From: Anabaena catenula FACHB-362
GTDB taxonomy: Bacteria; Cyanobacteriota; Cyanobacteriia; Cyanobacteriales; Nostocaceae
Length of the DNA: 64,000 nucleotides
Direction of reading: 5' to 3'
NCBI RefSeq assembly: GCF_014698735.1
Contig: NZ_JACJTQ010000002.1
Location: 124,001-188,000 of the forward strand
Shown here: positions 35,606 through 45,409 of the stretch, one piece after another
Position numbering within the stretch: position 1 is the stretch's first letter
Layout: each line of letters opens with the position of its first letter
Program-made: the position numbers and the translations under genes
The notes under the pieces: model-generated
Told to the model about the DNA's origin: nothing
What the model saw: only the letters and a program-made list of their open reading frames with translations
Databases searched by the model: none

Positions 35606-37666
35606 TTAATTGGCGGCTGATTGAGCTTCTTGATAAATTATTTCTTGAAACTGAATCATATCTTTCTGCGGATCTGCGAGACTAACTTTAACTAACAATT
35701 GTTCACCCAAATTCACAGAACGCTTAAAGACCATTGGTAACTGTAAGCCTAAATCTTCTAGTAAGATTAATGCCAAGTTGCTATCTTCGCGCAGCCACAT
35801 CAAGACTGTGATTTGCCATACTTGCTGAGGATGACGGCGTAAATACTCTAGGGCATAATACCTATTTGTTTGTCGCTCCACCATTGTTAGTTCTTGGGTG
35901 GTACTGGTGACAGTCATCATCACTTCTTTGAGTTGTTCTGCGGAGAAGGGCAAAACTTCGCCCCGTAAGTGGGCTTTAAGTTGAAAGTGGGTGAGTAAGT
36001 CACTATAACGACGAATCGGAGAAGTTGCTTGGGTGTAAGTATCTAAACCCAAACCAGCATGACGCACGGGTGTAATGCTCATTTCACTTTTGGGCATACA
36101 ACGACGCATAGCACAGGAACGAACAAACCCGGCTGGAAGTTGCAGTAATTCTTGTTCTGGGGGTAATTCTGGTTGGGGTTGTCCGCGAAATGGTAAAGGT
36201 ATATTATGTGTTTGACCGTAACGCGCCGCTACTTCTCCGGCGAGAATCATCATTTCTGCTACCAACTGCCGAGATGAGGAATCATCTAAAATCTCAATGC
36301 TGATATCATCGTCTTTGACTTTGATCATCGCCTCTGGCATATTGATGCTGATGGCTCCTTGATTATACCGCCAAGCTTTACGCCGTTGTGCAGAATTAGC
36401 GATCGCTGCAATTTCTGGTTCTGCTTCTACTCCTAATTCCAACATCTCGTCTACATCTTCATAGGTGAGGCGATAAGTCGGTTTCATCAAGCTAGGATGA
36501 ATGCGGTAATCTTCTACAGATCCAGTTTGATCTAAAACAATCCCAAAGCTGAGAGCGCAACAAATTTTCCCCTGTACCAAACTCATGGGGCCTGTGGCTA
36601 ATACCTCCGGAAACATGGGAATCATCCCCGTCGGTAAATAAACTGTACTACCCCGCTTTCTGGCTTCTAAATCTAAATCATCTTCTGGCATTAACCACCT
36701 CGTGGGGTCGGCAATATGTACCCACAGCCGTTCTCGACCATCTGGTAGTAATTCCCAACTCAATCCATCATCTATCTCGGTAGTACTTTCATCATCGATT
36801 GTGTATACCTTCAGATGAGTCAGATCCAAACGATTTACATCTAAGTCAGTTGGGGGAAAATCTAAGCGTTGTTGCGCCACTTCTAATACCTTGTTGGGAA
36901 ACTGAACGGGAATTGAAGAACGACGCAGGAACAGGTTCTCATGGGTATTCCACCAACCTATGTCTATCAATAGTTGAAAGGCTGCTTGGGGTGTAGCAGA
37001 CCGTCCCAGCATATTCATAGTTTCTAAAACTGGTACACCGGGGGGATACGCACGAGCTAAAGAGTCGAAGTTTACCCCCGTTCGCACAATGTCTGCCAGT
37101 AACACCGCGTATTTTTCCAGTGCTTCTAAGCGCTGGCGATCATGGCGTTGCCATTCTACGGGTTCACCCTTGAGTGCCTGTTCTACACGCCCTAAAAATT
37201 CCTGCTGTCCCTTAGCTTTTAGGGTTTCTACTTCAATCTGGTGTTTTCGTTCTGCTACTTGTGTAGCGGTACGCGGTTCGTAAGCATCGCCTTTTTGCTT
37301 GAAATAGAGTTTGTCCTCTGATAACAAACAATGAGCGGCATAACACTGAGGTGCATCTGATTCAGAAAACAGCAGATTTGCCATTTGGCTGGGGGTGACT
37401 GTTTCTCCATCTTCCACCAGCAATTCCCAAGCTACTTCCAAGCTAGATGGATCTAAGTAAGGCTTGACTTGTTCTAAAAAGTTGGCAATTTCCGAGGGCT
37501 TGTAAGTTTGTCCGTTAACTGTATGAGTTATTTGTCGAGGCGCGAGGCTGTGGGATTGTCCTCGTTCATCTACTACAAACCAACGGGTCTTGCCGTCTGG
37601 ACGATCTACTACTCCTAGACGGCTATCGCCTTGAACCCTAAATTCAACTAGCGTCCCCTTGTCCAC
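35606..37666 (-). CDS. RNase II/R family exoribonuclease (RNB domain)
   Basis: This 686-residue protein degrades RNA 3' to 5'. The RNB catalytic domain spans ~265-590: LDLTHLKVYTIDDESTTEID opens it with acidic metal ligands, then DDGLSWEL, LWVHIADPTRWLM, STVYLPTGMIPMFPEVLA and, near its end, YTQATSPIRRYSDLLTHFQL. An N-terminal beta domain (~1-65) and a C-terminal S1-like part (~610-680) are smaller than in E. coli RNase R. No gene is close upstream on the same strand; rpsR ends 228 bp upstream. Confidence 0.93.
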   Translation of the reverse strand: MDKGTLVEFRVQGDSRLGVVDRPDGKTRWFVVDERGQSHSLAPRQITHTVNGQTYKPSEIANFLEQVKPYLDPSSLEVAWELLVEDGETVTPSQMANLLFSESDAPQCYAAHCLLSEDKLYFKQKGDAYEPRTATQVAERKHQIEVETLKAKGQQEFLGRVEQALKGEPVEWQRHDRQRLEALEKYAVLLADIVRTGVNFDSLARAYPPGVPVLETMNMLGRSATPQAAFQLLIDIGWWNTHENLFLRRSSIPVQFPNKVLEVAQQRLDFPPTDLDVNRLDLTHLKVYTIDDESTTEIDDGLSWELLPDGRERLWVHIADPTRWLMPEDDLDLEARKRGSTVYLPTGMIPMFPEVLATGPMSLVQGKICCALSFGIVLDQTGSVEDYRIHPSLMKPTYRLTYEDVDEMLELGVEAEPEIAAIANSAQRRKAWRYNQGAISINMPEAMIKVKDDDISIEILDDSSSRQLVAEMMILAGEVAARYGQTHNIPLPFRGQPQPELPPEQELLQLPAGFVRSCAMRRCMPKSEMSITPVRHAGLGLDTYTQATSPIRRYSDLLTHFQLKAHLRGEVLPFSAEQLKEVMMTVTSTTQELTMVERQTNRYYALEYLRRHPQQVWQITVLMWLREDSNLALILLEDLGLQLPMVFKRSVNLGEQLLVKVSLADPQKDMIQFQEIIYQEAQSAAN

Positions 37667-37893
37667 AACTCTCGCACTTTAATAATTTTAGATTTTAGAT
37701 TTTAGATTTTGGATTAAATAATTACTATCTAATCCCCAATCTGATGATTTGAAATTGGGAATGCTATTATACATTCCTTTACTCTTTAGTCAAATTTTAG
37801 ATTTTGGACTGAAAGTGAACGTTTAATAAGTATTGCCAACGTTACTTTTTCTGGATTATTCCTCAAATCCAAAATCCAAAATCCAAAATCTTC
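37667..37893. repeat. Spacer with TTTTAGA/TTTTGGA and ATCCAAA heptamers
   Basis: TTTTAGATTTTAGATTTTGGA lies at about 37688-37708 and ATCCAAA units at about 37866-37888. The two arrays are complementary, so a transcript through the spacer could fold back. No gene is visible. Confidence 0.7.
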
Positions 37894-38109
37894 TTAACCT
37901 TCTGCGTTAATAAATGGCAACAAGGCCACGATTCGAGAGCGTTTAATCGCCAATGTCAGGTGGCGTTGTTGCTGAGATGTCAACCCAGTAATCCGCCGGG
38001 GTAGAATTTTACCACGCTCGGTGATAAATTTACGCAATAAATCAACGTCTTTATAATCGATTGGTTCTCCTGGCTTAATTGGCGACAGGCGACGACGATA
38101 ATAACTCAT
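37894..38109 (-). CDS. rpsR: 30S ribosomal protein S18
   Basis: S18 binds 16S rRNA with S6 in the platform of the small subunit. The 71-residue sequence has [20 protein letters not shown], then [20 protein letters not shown] and [10 protein letters not shown], which are diagnostic. rpmG lies 2 bp upstream, and the two are one operon as in other cyanobacteria. Confidence 0.98.
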   Translation of the reverse strand: MSYYRRRLSPIKPGEPIDYKDVDLLRKFITERGKILPRRITGLTSQQQRHLTLAIKRSRIVALLPFINAEG

Positions 38110-38111
38110 CT

Positions 38112-38306
38112 TTACTTAATTTCCTTGTGAACAGTGTGTTTGTTACAGTGGGTACAGAACTTTTTCAGTTCTAAGCGACCAGTGGTGTTCCGGCGGTTCT
38201 TGGTGCTGGTATAGCGAGAAACGCCTGGAGAACGCTTGTCTGGGTTAGTACGACACTCGGTGCATTCTAGTGTCACTATTATGCGGGCACCTTTACTCTT
38301 AGCCAT
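38112..38306 (-). CDS. rpmG: 50S ribosomal protein L33
   Basis: This is a small zinc-binding large-subunit protein of 64 residues. The two Cys pairs are visible: CTEC (~residue 15) and CTHC (~residue 52), so this is the C+ form. [14 protein letters not shown] is the conserved core. It precedes rpsR in the same operon. Confidence 0.98.
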   Translation of the reverse strand: MAKSKGARIIVTLECTECRTNPDKRSPGVSRYTSTKNRRNTTGRLELKKFCTHCNKHTVHKEIK

Positions 38307-38349
38307 AATCTTACAAACAGTAAAGCCTGGAGAGATTTAACACAAATGA

Positions 38350-38907
38350 CTATCTTCTCACATTTCGCTGCACTTTTTCAACTATTCGCTTAATTTTTAA
38401 ATCCAGCGAATAGCCACGCCGCGAGGAAACGATTATAGTTTTAGCATAGCGGTCATGGAAAGCCTGCCGCATTTGAGTATCGGACAAGGCTGCACCACAG
38501 TCAATTGCTAGAGGAAGCACTAGCAGTATAGCAGTGGGATTAGCTATTATATTGCTCAACCCAATGGAGAGTAGCAAGGCACAAGGGCAAATTATTCCCT
38601 CGCGCTGTAATAATGCCTGCAATTGGGGTATTCTGCCGACTATTTGCCCATTTTCAATTTCTAAAATTTTTAAATCAAACGCCCAACGCCCTAAACTTTG
38701 CCCCTGATTGTTGTACACCACTAGCACTCGTAAAACTAGCCAAGTGATGATAAAAACAAAGATTTGGACAAATTGAATTCCCAGATTACCGCTTCCCAGT
38801 AAGGAACTGACTAACCAGACACCAAGAAAATCTATCCCCAGTGCCATACCCCGGCGAATAATTTCTGCCTTAGGGTAGTGTTTTTGTGGGACTTTAACTA
38901 TAGTCAT
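38350..38907 (-). CDS. RDD family membrane protein
   Basis: From the second ATG (38907, MTIVKVPQKH) the protein has 185 residues; the ORF's first ATG is two codons earlier. The Arg and Asp residues of the RDD motif are in IIRRGMALGIDFLGVWLVSS. Two or more further hydrophobic segments follow (FVQIFVFIITWLVLRVLVVY; CALLLSIGLSNIIANPTAIL). The family may include transporters but is poorly defined. It lies 43 bp upstream of rpmG in the same direction and could share its transcript. Confidence 0.85.
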   Translation of the reverse strand: MTIVKVPQKHYPKAEIIRRGMALGIDFLGVWLVSSLLGSGNLGIQFVQIFVFIITWLVLRVLVVYNNQGQSLGRWAFDLKILEIENGQIVGRIPQLQALLQREGIICPCALLLSIGLSNIIANPTAILLVLPLAIDCGAALSDTQMRQAFHDRYAKTIIVSSRRGYSLDLKIKRIVEKVQRNVRR

Positions 38908-39101
38908 ACACAATAAGTGTTTATGTTTAGGTGTAGGGAATTATTTATTGCCCTTATTTTTAATATTAAAGCGATAATTTAAGTACTTGTTGCATGAGTC
39001 TGTTTGGAACTTGCCAGAAGCAAAGATCAGCTGTTGGTTAAAATCATCAATACTGAACAGGTGTCTCTACCATTTATTTGTATTTTTGAGGATTACCCAC
39101 A

Positions 39102-39353
39102 ATGACATCTATAGGCATAGCTGCTACTCAAATTTCAATCAGCACAATTATTCCTCTGCTGATTGCTATTAATGAGCGTGATTATCTACAGTTTAAAGAA
39201 TTGGAAAAAACCTTTGTTTCCCAGAATAACGTTGAAGTTTGGCAGGATGTTTTTAATTTCCGCATTTTACCAGCACTTGATCAGCAATCTAAAAAATGGC
39301 TATTAGAAGCCTGGTGTGCTGAGGGAATTGTTAGTGTGAAGGATTTAGTTTGA
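39102..39353 (+). CDS. Small uncharacterised protein
   Basis: I do not recognise this 83-residue protein. The first ~22 residues are mildly hydrophobic (IGIAATQISISTIIPLLIAI), the rest is amphipathic and helical with two Trp-containing motifs (VEVWQDVFNFRILPALDQQ; KKWLLEAWCAEG). It may be cytosolic. It stands alone; a repeat element follows directly after its stop. The residue pattern looks like a real fold but gives no function. Confidence 0.6.
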   Translation: MTSIGIAATQISISTIIPLLIAINERDYLQFKELEKTFVSQNNVEVWQDVFNFRILPALDQQSKKWLLEAWCAEGIVSVKDLV

Positions 39354-39363
39354 TAATATTCGT

Positions 39364-39477
39364 TTCTCGTTCCCATACTCCGTATGGGAATGAATTCTAG
39401 AAGGCTCTGCCTTCCTCCTAAAAGTAGAGTCAGAGCCTCTATGATAGCATTCCCAGTCAGAGACTGGGAACGAGATA
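39364..39477. repeat. Inverted-repeat element with TCTCGTTCCCA ends
   Basis: TCTCGTTCCCA at about 39364-39375 is mirrored by TGGGAACGAGA at about 39466-39477. Each end carries its own small hairpin (CCCATACTCCGTATGGG on the left, CCCAGTCAGAGACTGGG on the right). It is 114 bp long with no coding capacity, a pattern common in cyanobacterial genomes. Confidence 0.75.
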
Positions 39478-39494
39478 ACGAGATAAATCTTAAA

Positions 39495-39565
39495 GTAGGG
39501 TGGGTAAAGCCCTTGCGGGCATGGCTTCGCTAGAGCGACAGCGTAACCCACCATAATCCCTACAA
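39495..39565. repeat. GTGGGTTA-family inverted-repeat element
   Basis: The sequence from GTAGGGTGGGTAAAGCCCTT to CAGCGTAACCCACCATAA is the inverse of 14902-14959 with almost no change. It lies between the TCTCGTTCCCA element and the RTX gene's stop. Near-identity between copies ~25 kb apart suggests recent movement or conversion. Confidence 0.8.
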
Positions 39566-39569
39566 AAAA

Positions 39570-42500
39570 CTAAGCAATCAAACTAAAATCGCTACTAGCA
39601 AGGGTAATATCAAGATTCCCTAAACGAGCAAACTCAAACACCGTGGCTGCACCCAGAACATTTCCATCCTGGTTATAAAAGAGGCTACCACTACTTTGAC
39701 TATAAACAATCCGAGCAGCATTCGCATTGACTAATGCATCATCAGTGACAACTGCAAAGTTAGTTAAAGCCTGTCCTACACTGTTAGTAACGGCATTGAA
39801 GGTGGTTTTACTCAGAACAATTTTGTCTTGTCCGGCATCAAACTGGGTAATATAATCAACGCCTAAACTAGTGCTAAATACTCCATTGCCTTGGAAGCGA
39901 TATTGATCATTACCGAGTCCACCGTTGAGAAGATCATCACCTAGTCCTCCCCAGAGAATATCATTTCCTGCTAATCCTTGCAGTTGATCATTGCCTTCAC
40001 CACCAATGAGAAGGTTATCAAGAGCATTTCCAGTGAGACGGTCATTACCTGTGCCACCTGTAGCATTTTCGATGACGTTGTTGGCAGAGAGAATGAGTTT
40101 AAGATTACTGTTGACAGTCTGTGAGGTGATTACTCCCAAATTTACATTCACAGAGGTAGTAGTACCACTAAAGTCAATAGTATCAATACCGCCTGTTGCC
40201 GTTTCCACAATTTTGTCTGTTCCTAAAACAGTATTAGCAACAAAAGAGTATGTGTCATTACCATTCAGACCTGTAAGGGTATTATTAGCACTATTGCCCT
40301 TAAAGACGTTATCTCCTGCATTACCTGTACCATTGATAGCCGTTGTTCCTGTGAGAGTCAGGTTTTCTACGTTGGTTGGTAGGGTAGTAGTAACAGAGGC
40401 AACGAGGGTATCGGTTATGGTTGTAGTGGCGCTGGTTTTAGTCCCCAAGCCGGCATTGGTGGGAGAAGTCAGGGTTACGGTAAAGGTTTCATTTGCTTCA
40501 TTGATGGAATCATTGAGAATAGGAAGAATGATGGATTGAGTTGTTACCCCTGGGTTAAAGGTCAAAGTTCCTGTTTTGCTGGTATAGTCTGAACCCGCTA
40601 TGGCTGTACCGTTAGCAGTGGCATATTGGACAGTAATGGTTTGGGTGCTGGTGCTGGAGAGAGTAACGGTATAAGAAACGTTTTGGGGGTTGGTTCTGCC
40701 TTCAACTATTGTCTGGTCAGCACTGAGGTTAATAGTGACAGAAGGTGCCACATCATCATTAGTAATAGTTCCTGTTACCACGGTGGTTGTACCAACGGTG
40801 TAACCTGTGCCTGTGGCTAGAGTTAAAGCCACGGTTTCATTAGCTTCAACAGTGGTATCTGCTGTGGGGTCTATTGTGAGGGTTGCTGTGCTGCTTCCGG
40901 CTGCAAAGGTTATGGTTTTTCCTGTTCCGGGTGTTGCACCAGTATAGTCGGTACTGGCTGCTGTACCTGCGATGCTATAGTTGACGGTTAAGGCGTTGGT
41001 GGTGCTGCCTGTGCGGGTGAAGGTGTAAACTAGATTGCCGGTTCCATCTTCCGTGACACTGGCTGGAGATAGGGCTAGGGTAATGGTGGGTAAAGCTACA
41101 TCATCGTTAGTAATAGTTCCCGTCACCGCAGCAGTTGTACCAACGGTGTAACCTGTACCTGCGGCTAGAGTTAAAGCCACGGTTTCGTTAGCTTCAACGA
41201 TGGTATCTGCGGTGGGGTTTATTGTTAAGGTTGCTGTGCTACTTCCAGCAGCAAAGGTGATGGTTTTTCCTGTTCCGGGTGTTGCACCAGTATAGTCGGT
41301 ACTAGCTGCTGTGCCGGTGATGCCATAGTTAACGGTGAGGGCATTGGTGGTACTGCCGGTGCGAGTGAAGGTGTAAACTAGATTGCCGGTTCCATCTTCG
41401 GTGACACTAGCAGGAGATACAGCTAAGTTAATGGTGGATAATGCTACATCATCGTTGGTAATAGTTCCTGTCACCGCTGTAGTTGTACCAATGGTGTAAC
41501 CTGTACCTGTGGCTAGAGTTAAAGCCACGGTTTCGTTAGATTCAACGGTGGTATCTGCGGTGGGGTTTATTGTGAGGGTTGCAGTGCTGCTTCCGGCTGC
41601 AAAGGTGATGGTTTTTCCTGTTCCGGGTGTTGCACCAGTATAGTCGGTACTGGCTGCTGTGCCAGTAATGCCATAGTTGACGGTTAAGGCATTGGTTGTA
41701 CTACCTGTGCGGGTGAAGGTGTAAACTAGGTTGGCGGTTCCATCTTCAGTAACGCTGGCAGGAGATACAGCTAGGGTGATGGTGGGTAAAGCTACATCAT
41801 CATTGGTAATAGTTCCTGTCACCGCAGCAGTTGTACCAACTGTGTAACCTGTACCTGCGGCTAAAGTTAAAGCCACGGTTTCATTAGCTTCAACGATAGT
41901 ATCTGCTGTGGGGTCTATTGTTAAGGTTGCTGTGCTGCTACCGGCTGCAAAGGTGATGGTTTTTCCTGTTCCCGGTGTTGCACCTGTATAGTCTGTACTG
42001 GCTGCTGTACCGGTGATGCCATAGTTGACCGTTAAGGCATTGGTAGTACTACCTGTGCGAGTGAAGGTGTAGACTAGGTTGGGAGTTCCATCTTCAGTGA
42101 CACTACTGGGTGCTACAGCTAGGGTAATGGTGGGAAGAGTAGCATTGGAAACGTAGTTAAAAGAAGTTCCAGTCAGACTCAAGCCTGTTTTATTTCGGAC
42201 TATACCAATGAGTTCATCTGGTTCTGTATTTGGTTTATTGATTAATATTTGAGTATCAGCACCAACAACAGCCAGAAGGTAATTACTGCTTGTTCCTTGC
42301 AGTTGAATAATATCTCCGGTGTTGAAGTCGGTAATGTTGGCATAGTCGTTGCTACCATTAGTGGAAGTATTGCCATCATCATAATAAACCTTGGTAGCAT
42401 TTCCTAAGATAAAGCGATCGCTACCAGTACCACCTGTGAGAACATCTATTTCTCCTAATCCTGGTGTACTGCTGTTAGGATTAACACCCTTAAGGATGTC

Positions 42501-44831
42501 ATTCCCACTACCACCACGAATGTCATCATCATATTTAGTCCCAGTAATATTTAATTGTTCAATATTGCTGTAACTTACTTGATCGTAATCGCCAACAGTG
42601 CCTTTATATGCAAGGATATTTCCGCTACCAGCATTATTATTGGAACTGCTGATTCCCTTGGGATAACCCAGTGTATTTGTATTATCATTTGCCGAATAAT
42701 CAACAATTAGAGTATCAGTTCCAGCCCCTCCATCTATTGTGTCTTTCCCTGTTCCGCTATTAATTGTGTCGTTACCTGCCCCTGTGGTTAGGTTAACCCC
42801 TTCGATATTAATAAATTGTGTTCCATTCGCTGCGGTGGTACTAGCTTGAGTAAAGTCCAGATTGTTATTCCCACTGTTGCTGGATAAATCTACTACTGCT
42901 AAGTCAATCCCATCCCCACCATCGAGAATGTCCACGCCACCATTGGAATAAAGATTATCATTCCCAGTCCCACCCTTAAGGATGTCATTCCCACTGAGAC
43001 CCGTAAGGATGTCATCGTATTTAGTCCCAGTAATATTTAATTGTTCAATATTGCTGTAATTTACTTGGTCATAGTCACCAACATTACCTTTATATGCAAG
43101 GATATTTCCGCTACCAGCATTATTATTGGAACTGCTGATTCCCTTGGGATAACCTGACGTATTAGTATTATCATTAGCCGAGTAATCAACAATTAGAGTG
43201 TCAGTTCCAGCCCCTCCATCTATTGTGTCTTGCCCTGTTCCGCTATTAATTGTGTCATTACCTGCCCCTGTAGTTAGGTTAACCCGTTCGATATTAATAA
43301 ATTGTGTTCCATTCGCTGCGGTGGTACTAGCTTGAGTAAAGTCCAGATTGTTATTCCCACTGTTGCTGGATAAATCTACTACTGCTAAGTCAATCCCATC
43401 CCCACCATCGAGAATGTCCACGCCACCATTGGAATAAAGATTATCATTCCCAGTCCCACCCTTAAGGATGTCATTCCCGCTGCCACCATAAATTATGTCA
43501 TCGTATTTAGTCCCAGTAATATTTAATTGTTCAATATTGCTGTAATTTACTTGGTCATAGTCACCAACATTACCTTTATATGCAACGATATTTCCGCCAC
43601 CAGCATTATTATTGGAACTGCTGATTCCTTTGGGATAACCTGACGTATTAGTATTATCATTAGCCGAGTAATCAACAATTAGAGTGTCAGTTCCAGCCCC
43701 TCCATCTATTGTGTCTTTCCCTGTTCCAGAAGTAATGGTGTCATTTCCCGCCCCACTATTGATGGTATCGTCGTAATTCCCCGCAACAATCGTGTCATTA
43801 CCTGCCCCTGTAGTCAGGTTAACCCGTTCGATATTAATAAATTGCGTTCCATTTGCTGCGGTGGTAGTAGCTTGAGTAAAATCCAGATTGTTATTCCCAC
43901 TGTTGCTGGATAAATCTACTACTGCTAAGTCAATCCCATCCCCACCATCGAGAATGTCCACGCCACCATTGGAATAAAGAGTGTCATTCCCAGTCCCACC
44001 CTTAAGGATGTCATTCCCGCTGCCACCATAAATTATGTCATCGTATTTAGTCCCAGTAATATTTAATTGTTCAATATTGCTGTAATTTACTTGGTCATAG
44101 TCACCAACATTACCTTTATATGCAACGATATTTCCGCCACCAGCATTATTATTGGAACTGCTGATTCCTTTGGGATAACCTGACGTATTAGTATTATCAT
44201 TAGCCGAGTAATCAACAATTAGAGTGTCAGTTCCAGCCCCTCCATCTATTGTGTCTTTCCCTGTTCCAGGGCTAATTGTATCGTCTCCAGAAGTTCCGAC
44301 AATAACATCATTGCCTGCTGTACCTATAAAATTTTGCTGCTCGATCGCAATACTCTGACCATCTAAAATAATTACTGCGTGATCATCTTCTGCTTTCAAA
44401 GCCTGCAACGTCTCAGTATCCAGACTGTAACCCTGTACTAACTCAGCAAAAATCGCCCCTTCATCTCCAGCACTATCCAAGGTATTAATTTGAGCATCAA
44501 CAAAATGTCCAATTTCCTCTAACAGAACCGCACTAATAGCTGCTGATGTGGCAGTTTCTAAAAAGGTATTTGACAGATAAATCTTATTAGTGCTACTTGC
44601 ATAAGCGCCGTTAGCAGTTCCAAGAATGCTACTATCAAGAATCTCAATTTGCGGAAGTTGACTAAAATCACCAGCTTGCCACTGTAAACGCAGAATTTCC
44701 GCGAAACTACGGTTGTATTGTGTACCAAAAGCGGTATCAAAAACCTGCCAGAAATTGTCTAAACCAGAAAATACGCTGAGTTGATTGTATGTCAGCGTCA
44801 GGGCAGAGTTTTTCCATGAAGTAGTAGTCAT
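39570..44831 (-). CDS. Large secreted RTX and Calx-beta repeat protein
   Basis: The 1753-residue protein is laid out as follows. Residues ~1-165 are an N-terminal domain typical of cyanobacterial RTX proteins (LLEEIGHFVDAQINTLDSAG, LKAEDDHAVIILDGQSIAIEQ). Residues ~165-785 hold four long units of 162-180 residues with RTX nonapeptides (GGSGNDILKGGTGND) that bind calcium. Residues ~896-1360 are four Calx-beta repeats of exactly 116 residues, and one divergent Calx-beta follows. RTX repeats lie at ~1575-1645 (LIGGEGNDQLQGLAGNDILW). The C-terminal ~100 residues (FARLGNLDITLASSDFSLIA) act as a type I secretion signal. There is no Sec signal. It is likely a surface or exported adhesion or structural protein; no secretion genes are adjacent. 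Confidence 0.92.
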   Translation of the reverse strand: MTTTSWKNSALTLTYNQLSVFSGLDNFWQVFDTAFGTQYNRSFAEILRLQWQAGDFSQLPQIEILDSSILGTANGAYASSTNKIYLSNTFLETATSAAISAVLLEEIGHFVDAQINTLDSAGDEGAIFAELVQGYSLDTETLQALKAEDDHAVIILDGQSIAIEQQNFIGTAGNDVIVGTSGDDTISPGTGKDTIDGGAGTDTLIVDYSANDNTNTSGYPKGISSSNNNAGGGNIVAYKGNVGDYDQVNYSNIEQLNITGTKYDDIIYGGSGNDILKGGTGNDTLYSNGGVDILDGGDGIDLAVVDLSSNSGNNNLDFTQATTTAANGTQFINIERVNLTTGAGNDTIVAGNYDDTINSGAGNDTITSGTGKDTIDGGAGTDTLIVDYSANDNTNTSGYPKGISSSNNNAGGGNIVAYKGNVGDYDQVNYSNIEQLNITGTKYDDIIYGGSGNDILKGGTGNDNLYSNGGVDILDGGDGIDLAVVDLSSNSGNNNLDFTQASTTAANGTQFINIERVNLTTGAGNDTINSGTGQDTIDGGAGTDTLIVDYSANDNTNTSGYPKGISSSNNNAGSGNILAYKGNVGDYDQVNYSNIEQLNITGTKYDDILTGLSGNDILKGGTGNDNLYSNGGVDILDGGDGIDLAVVDLSSNSGNNNLDFTQASTTAANGTQFINIEGVNLTTGAGNDTINSGTGKDTIDGGAGTDTLIVDYSANDNTNTLGYPKGISSSNNNAGSGNILAYKGTVGDYDQVSYSNIEQLNITGTKYDDDIRGGSGNDILKGVNPNSSTPGLGEIDVLTGGTGSDRFILGNATKVYYDDGNTSTNGSNDYANITDFNTGDIIQLQGTSSNYLLAVVGADTQILINKPNTEPDELIGIVRNKTGLSLTGTSFNYVSNATLPTITLAVAPSSVTEDGTPNLVYTFTRTGSTTNALTVNYGITGTAASTDYTGATPGTGKTITFAAGSSTATLTIDPTADTIVEANETVALTLAAGTGYTVGTTAAVTGTITNDDVALPTITLAVSPASVTEDGTANLVYTFTRTGSTTNALTVNYGITGTAASTDYTGATPGTGKTITFAAGSSTATLTINPTADTTVESNETVALTLATGTGYTIGTTTAVTGTITNDDVALSTINLAVSPASVTEDGTGNLVYTFTRTGSTTNALTVNYGITGTAASTDYTGATPGTGKTITFAAGSSTATLTINPTADTIVEANETVALTLAAGTGYTVGTTAAVTGTITNDDVALPTITLALSPASVTEDGTGNLVYTFTRTGSTTNALTVNYSIAGTAASTDYTGATPGTGKTITFAAGSSTATLTIDPTADTTVEANETVALTLATGTGYTVGTTTVVTGTITNDDVAPSVTINLSADQTIVEGRTNPQNVSYTVTLSSTSTQTITVQYATANGTAIAGSDYTSKTGTLTFNPGVTTQSIILPILNDSINEANETFTVTLTSPTNAGLGTKTSATTTITDTLVASVTTTLPTNVENLTLTGTTAINGTGNAGDNVFKGNSANNTLTGLNGNDTYSFVANTVLGTDKIVETATGGIDTIDFSGTTTSVNVNLGVITSQTVNSNLKLILSANNVIENATGGTGNDRLTGNALDNLLIGGEGNDQLQGLAGNDILWGGLGDDLLNGGLGNDQYRFQGNGVFSTSLGVDYITQFDAGQDKIVLSKTTFNAVTNSVGQALTNFAVVTDDALVNANAARIVYSQSSGSLFYNQDGNVLGAATVFEFARLGNLDITLASSDFSLIA
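40751..42142 (-). repeat. Four tandem 348 bp Calx-beta repeat units
   Basis: Identical landmarks (CATCATC followed by TTAGTAATAGTTCC or close) recur at 40751, 41099, 41447 and 41795, an exact period of 348 bp or 116 codons. The copies are highly similar at DNA level, so they can gain or lose units by recombination and would be hard to assemble with short reads. Confidence 0.92.
42475..44330 (-). repeat. Four long tandem RTX units (486-540 bp)
   Basis: The landmark TATTTAGTCCCAGTAATATT occurs at 42532, 43018, 43504 and 44044, giving periods of 486, 486 and 540 bp. The longer interval contains 54 additional bases of nonapeptide repeats. Long stretches between copies are identical, pointing to recent duplication or gene conversion. 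Confidence 0.9.
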
Positions 44832-45409
44832 TGGTTAAATCTCCTAAATGGTTAAATCAGTATATTTACGCTTGATTTTGGGAATAATTATTAAACTAGT
44901 TTAGATGCTTTACAAGCAAATAAAGTAGTGTCGTTTCGAGTCATTTACTGTTGCAGCAAATTGCACTATGTGAAAGTATAATATTTTTATACGGAGATGT
45001 CTATTGGCTTTAGATAAAAAACATACTAGTTTTACATAAATTTATTTATGCGATATTAAACTATTAAAAATTCAAAATGCCTCTTTTAGAAGATCGAGGG
45101 CGGGGAAACCCCGCCCCTACGGGTTTGGCGATGAAAAACTGTACCTCAGTGATCTGAAAACCACTATAATATGGTGCGTTAGAGGTTGTTTGAGAAGTCT
45201 AAAAATTTACTGAAAAACCTCTCTCCAAACCTCTCTCCTACGAGGAGAGAGGCTTTAAAACCCCCATTCCCTTGTAGGGAAGGGGGGAAGGGGGGTTAGG
45301 TTTTTGGGGTTGATTGGTTTCATGCAATACTTTTCAAACATCCTCTTAGGCTAAAGCCATAACACACCCTACTTAAGATTTACTTTATACAAAAAGGTAA
45401 TTATTAACT
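44832..45409. other. Intergenic region with GC hairpin and dispersed repeats
   Basis: The first ~250 bp are AT rich and probably contain the RTX gene promoter. A GC hairpin GGGCGGGG-AAA-CCCCGCCC lies at 45098-45116. From about 45180 to 45349 an element is bounded by TTAGAGGTTGTTTGAGAAGT and ACTTTTCAAACATCCTCTTA, which are imperfect inverted repeats. No gene is visible. Confidence 0.6.
45180..45349. repeat. ~170 bp inverted-repeat element (TTTGAGAAGT/ACTTTTCAAA ends)
   Basis: Left end TTAGAGGTTGTTTGAGAAGT and right end ACTTTTCAAACATCCTCTTA are inverted copies with a few mismatches. Solo right-end-like sequences occur at about 14966 and 26522. The interior holds C-rich and GGGG-rich sequence with the hairpin CTCTCTCCTACGAGGAGAGAG. 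Confidence 0.65.

Noticed and set aside
39991..40539. 182-residue plus-strand open frame inside the RTX gene
   Set aside because: It is antisense to highly regular, clearly coding repeats and shows low-complexity Val/Pro/Leu content as expected for a shadow.
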